Shown here: piece after piece, positions 61,972 to 64,000 of the stretch
Layout of the letters: each line of letters opens with the position of its first letter
Position numbering within the stretch: the first letter of the stretch is position 1
Assembly: GCA_005884665.1 (NCBI GenBank)
Contig: VBAT01000020.1
Coordinates: 20,063-84,062, forward strand
From: Bacteroidota bacterium
GTDB lineage: Bacteria; Bacteroidota; Bacteroidia; Chitinophagales; Chitinophagaceae
Reading direction: 5' to 3'
Length of the DNA: 64,000 bases
Notes under the pieces: model-generated
The model's input: the letters and a program-made list of their open reading frames with translations, nothing else
Told to the model about the DNA's origin: nothing
Database searches by the model: none
Position numbers and translations under genes: made by a program

Positions 61972-63762
61972 TCAGACCGTCAGCTTTTGATGCTTATCAA
62001 ACTGGAGCTGGTGTAATTTGAAGTAAAAGCCCTGCTTTTCAATTAATTCCTCGTGCGTCCCGATCTCTTTGATCTCTCCTTTGTCGAGCACAATTATCTT
62101 GTCGGCCTTCCGGATCGTGGACAGGCGATGGGCGATCACAATCGCCGTTCTGCCTTTTATTAATGTGTCGATCGCATGTTGTATCAGCAATTCACTCTCT
62201 GTATCTACGGAAGACGTGGCTTCGTCGAGGATAAGAATGGATGGGTCGTACAGTAGCGCCCGGATAAATGATAATAGCTGCCGCTGCCCAAGCGAAAGCG
62301 TAATGCCTCGTTCCATCACATTATAATCATACCCTCCCGGTAATCGCATGATAAAATCGTGCATCCCGATCAGTTTCCCTGCCTCCACCACTCTTTCCCT
62401 GGAAATCTCTGTGTTGCGCAACGTTATGTTATCCATTACGGATCCTGAAAAAAGAAAAACATCCTGCAATACCACACCTATATTTTTCCGCAATGTCTCG
62501 AGATCGAATTGTTCAATATTGATATCATCGATCCTGATAGCCCCTTTTTGTATATGGTATAAACGATTCAATAAACTGATGATGGTAGTCTTGCCGCTTC
62601 CCGTATGTCCCACAATCGCTATCGTTTCGCCCGCGTTGATAGTAAAGCTTACATCCTTTAGCACATAGTGTTCATTGGTGTATGCAAACCAAACCCTTTC
62701 GAATTCTACTTTGCCCTTTAATGGACCGGAGGGTTTGTATAACTCATTTTGCGAACCGGTGACTGGCACTGGAATAAAATCTTTGTTATCGAGCACTTTA
62801 AAGACCCGGTCGCTTGCCACGATACCCATTTGCAATACGTTAAACTTGTCCGCCAATACTCTCAACGGCCGGAACAGCAGGTTCAGAAAAAGCATAAACG
62901 CTATCAATGTCCCCTCCTGGCTCTTCTGTAAATGCAAGGCCTCCCTGGATGTCCACCAAACAATGATGCCTATGGCCAGTGCGAGCACGATTTCGACGAT
63001 CGGGAAAAAAACAGAATAAGCAAATATGGCGTTGATATTTGCATTACGGTGCTCCCTGTTGATCGATTTGAATTTTTTGAACTCCCTTTCTTCGGCAGAA
63101 AAAGCCTGCACAACCGGCATACCGGTAAGGTGTTCCTGTACAAATGCATTCAGCTGCGCTACAGCGTTGCGCACTTTAAAAAAAGAACGGTTGATACTTT
63201 CCTTGAAATAGTAGGTCGCGAAGATGATGATAGGAAAAGGGATCAATGCGACCAATGCAAGCGCCGGGTCCATCCAGAACATAACGCCCAGCACGCATAT
63301 AATGGAAAGCAGGTCGGCGATGATCGGTACCAGGCCATCGGAGAAAATATCATTGATCGATTCGATATCATTGATGGTCCTCGTTGTCAAAGTGCCGATG
63401 GGTGTGGTATCAAATTGCGAAAGATTCAGCCCTAATATCTTTTGATAAACTGCTATCCGCATATCTTTTACTACCGACTGTCCCAGCGAAGCGGTAAGAA
63501 AGGAGAAAACAAATCGCATGGCTGTTTCTGCCATTATCAACCCGATCTGGATGATGGTAATAGTGATAAGCAAACCCTGTTCTTTGCTCGCGATATATTT
63601 ATCTACGGTAAACTTGATGAGCAAAGGGCGGGCCGGTGTGACAAAGGCAAGGATAATGGCGAGCACGACCGACCAGTAAAATTTTCTTTTATAAGGAGCG
63701 GCATACCGGAATACGCGTCGCAGTAAAGCAAAATCAAAAAATGTTTTTTTGGGGTTTGACAA
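61972..63762 (-). CDS. ABC transporter, fused membrane and ATPase domains (MsbA-like exporter)
   Basis: 596 residues. Type I exporter: six membrane helices in residues 20-330, ATPase in 350-585. Walker A GHTGSGKTT, Q-loop VLQDV, signature LSLGQRQLLSF, Walker B ILILDEATSSVD and H-loop AHRLST are intact. The start is TTG at 63762; a TGA lies two codons upstream in frame and no ATG precedes the first helix. Likely lipid or drug export, but the substrate cannot be told. Confidence 0.92.
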   Translation of the reverse strand: MSNPKKTFFDFALLRRVFRYAAPYKRKFYWSVVLAIILAFVTPARPLLIKFTVDKYIASKEQGLLITITIIQIGLIMAETAMRFVFSFLTASLGQSVVKDMRIAVYQKILGLNLSQFDTTPIGTLTTRTINDIESINDIFSDGLVPIIADLLSIICVLGVMFWMDPALALVALIPFPIIIFATYYFKESINRSFFKVRNAVAQLNAFVQEHLTGMPVVQAFSAEEREFKKFKSINREHRNANINAIFAYSVFFPIVEIVLALAIGIIVWWTSREALHLQKSQEGTLIAFMLFLNLLFRPLRVLADKFNVLQMGIVASDRVFKVLDNKDFIPVPVTGSQNELYKPSGPLKGKVEFERVWFAYTNEHYVLKDVSFTINAGETIAIVGHTGSGKTTIISLLNRLYHIQKGAIRIDDINIEQFDLETLRKNIGVVLQDVFLFSGSVMDNITLRNTEISRERVVEAGKLIGMHDFIMRLPGGYDYNVMERGITLSLGQRQLLSFIRALLYDPSILILDEATSSVDTESELLIQHAIDTLIKGRTAIVIAHRLSTIRKADKIIVLDKGEIKEIGTHEELIEKQGFYFKLHQLQFDKHQKLTV

Positions 63763-63781
63763 AATTCACCGGTTGAAAAAA

Positions 63782-63789
63782 CAAATCTA
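63782..63789 (-). promoter_or_regulatory. -7 box upstream of the ABC exporter
   Basis: TAGATTTG on the minus strand fits TAnnTTTG, 20 bases before the TTG start. No -33 TTTG is recognisable. Confidence 0.4.
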
Positions 63790-63866
63790 AGAGATTACCA
63801 AGAAAAGGAGCTCGAAGAATGACGAATGGTCGCATTTTACGCCATGCAAACTATCTGAGTCCCGTC

Positions 63867-63898
63867 ATTTTCAAATTATCAAATTGTTGAATTTTCAA
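63867..63898. repeat. TTTGAAAAT motif copies, inverted
   Basis: ATTTTCAAATTATCAAATTG and AATTTTCAAT carry the same motif in the opposite orientation, overlapping the 3' end of the last gene. Confidence 0.5.
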
Positions 63899-64000
63899 TA
63901 GCAATCCTGTACGCTTTGATAAAAATCGCTCCCAGGTTTTTATAGGGAGGTATATAATCCTCAAATCCCTCCTTATCCGCTTTCTTTTTAAACTCACGCC
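63879..64000 (-). CDS. Unidentified protein, C-terminal 39 residues
   Basis: The frame is open from the window end to a TGA at 63881-63879. The last residues (REFKKKADKEGFEDY, then IPPYKNLGAIFIKAYRIAIE) look like real protein: charged and helical, then a hydrophobic strand. The family cannot be assigned from this piece. Its stop lies about 117 bases upstream of the ABC exporter start on the same strand. Confidence 0.6.
   Translation of the reverse strand, partial: REFKKKADKEGFEDYIPPYKNLGAIFIKAYRIAIENSTI

Overview
The window looks like chromosomal DNA from a Bacteroidota bacterium, probably family Chitinophagaceae (inference). The grounds are six proteins ending in type IX secretion system (T9SS) type A sorting tails, TonB-dependent receptors with carboxypeptidase-regulatory N-terminal domains, promoters of the Bacteroidota TTTG / TAnnTTTG kind, an atpB with a long exported N-terminal region, and few Shine-Dalgarno sequences. 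No rRNA, tRNA, CRISPR array, transposase or integrase gene was seen.

1-9.9 kb is mostly housekeeping: the end of uppP, a three-gene + strand cluster (UMF1-type transporter, TraB/GumN protein, metallo-beta-lactamase-fold hydrolase), a DUF3108 protein with a flippase-like membrane protein, ruvC, a HIT protein, greA with a structured leader, a small WxxGxW lipoprotein, a 2-hydroxyacid dehydrogenase and rsmA (ksgA).

10-30.5 kb is a surface-protein region. Three proteins carry soluble PQQ-dependent sugar dehydrogenase-like beta-propellers with T9SS tails, and a fourth T9SS protein shares adhesion-type domains with one of them. pdxA and a TonB-dependent receptor lie between. Two of these surface genes are broken by frame-disrupting lesions: one lesion at about 15.42 kb, and two (about 24.07 and 25.97 kb) in what was a single gene spanning 23.1-30.5 kb.

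30.8-33.3 kb holds an ABC-2 transporter (ATPase, permease) with a LolA-like protein. 34.1-38.1 kb is AT-rich and accessory: an agmatine-deiminase-family lipoprotein, a GT39-type glycosyltransferase, a small membrane protein and a peptidase S51 remnant, separated by related intergenic elements. It resembles a gene-cassette array.

38.2-46.7 kb holds two TPR proteins and a TonB receptor with a strong promoter, followed by two paralogous membrane proteins and a winged-helix regulator. It also holds a secreted lipoprotein with a RadC/JAB-like metal motif, lying between the intact regulator and a decayed second copy of it.

46.7-57 kb contains two more T9SS proteins. One has 2796 residues and nine tandem 89-residue repeats. 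The two share a conserved promoter region. 57.4-61.8 kb is the atpB-E-F-H-A operon, without atpG, atpD or atpC. A type I ABC exporter and the 3' end of an unidentified gene close the window.
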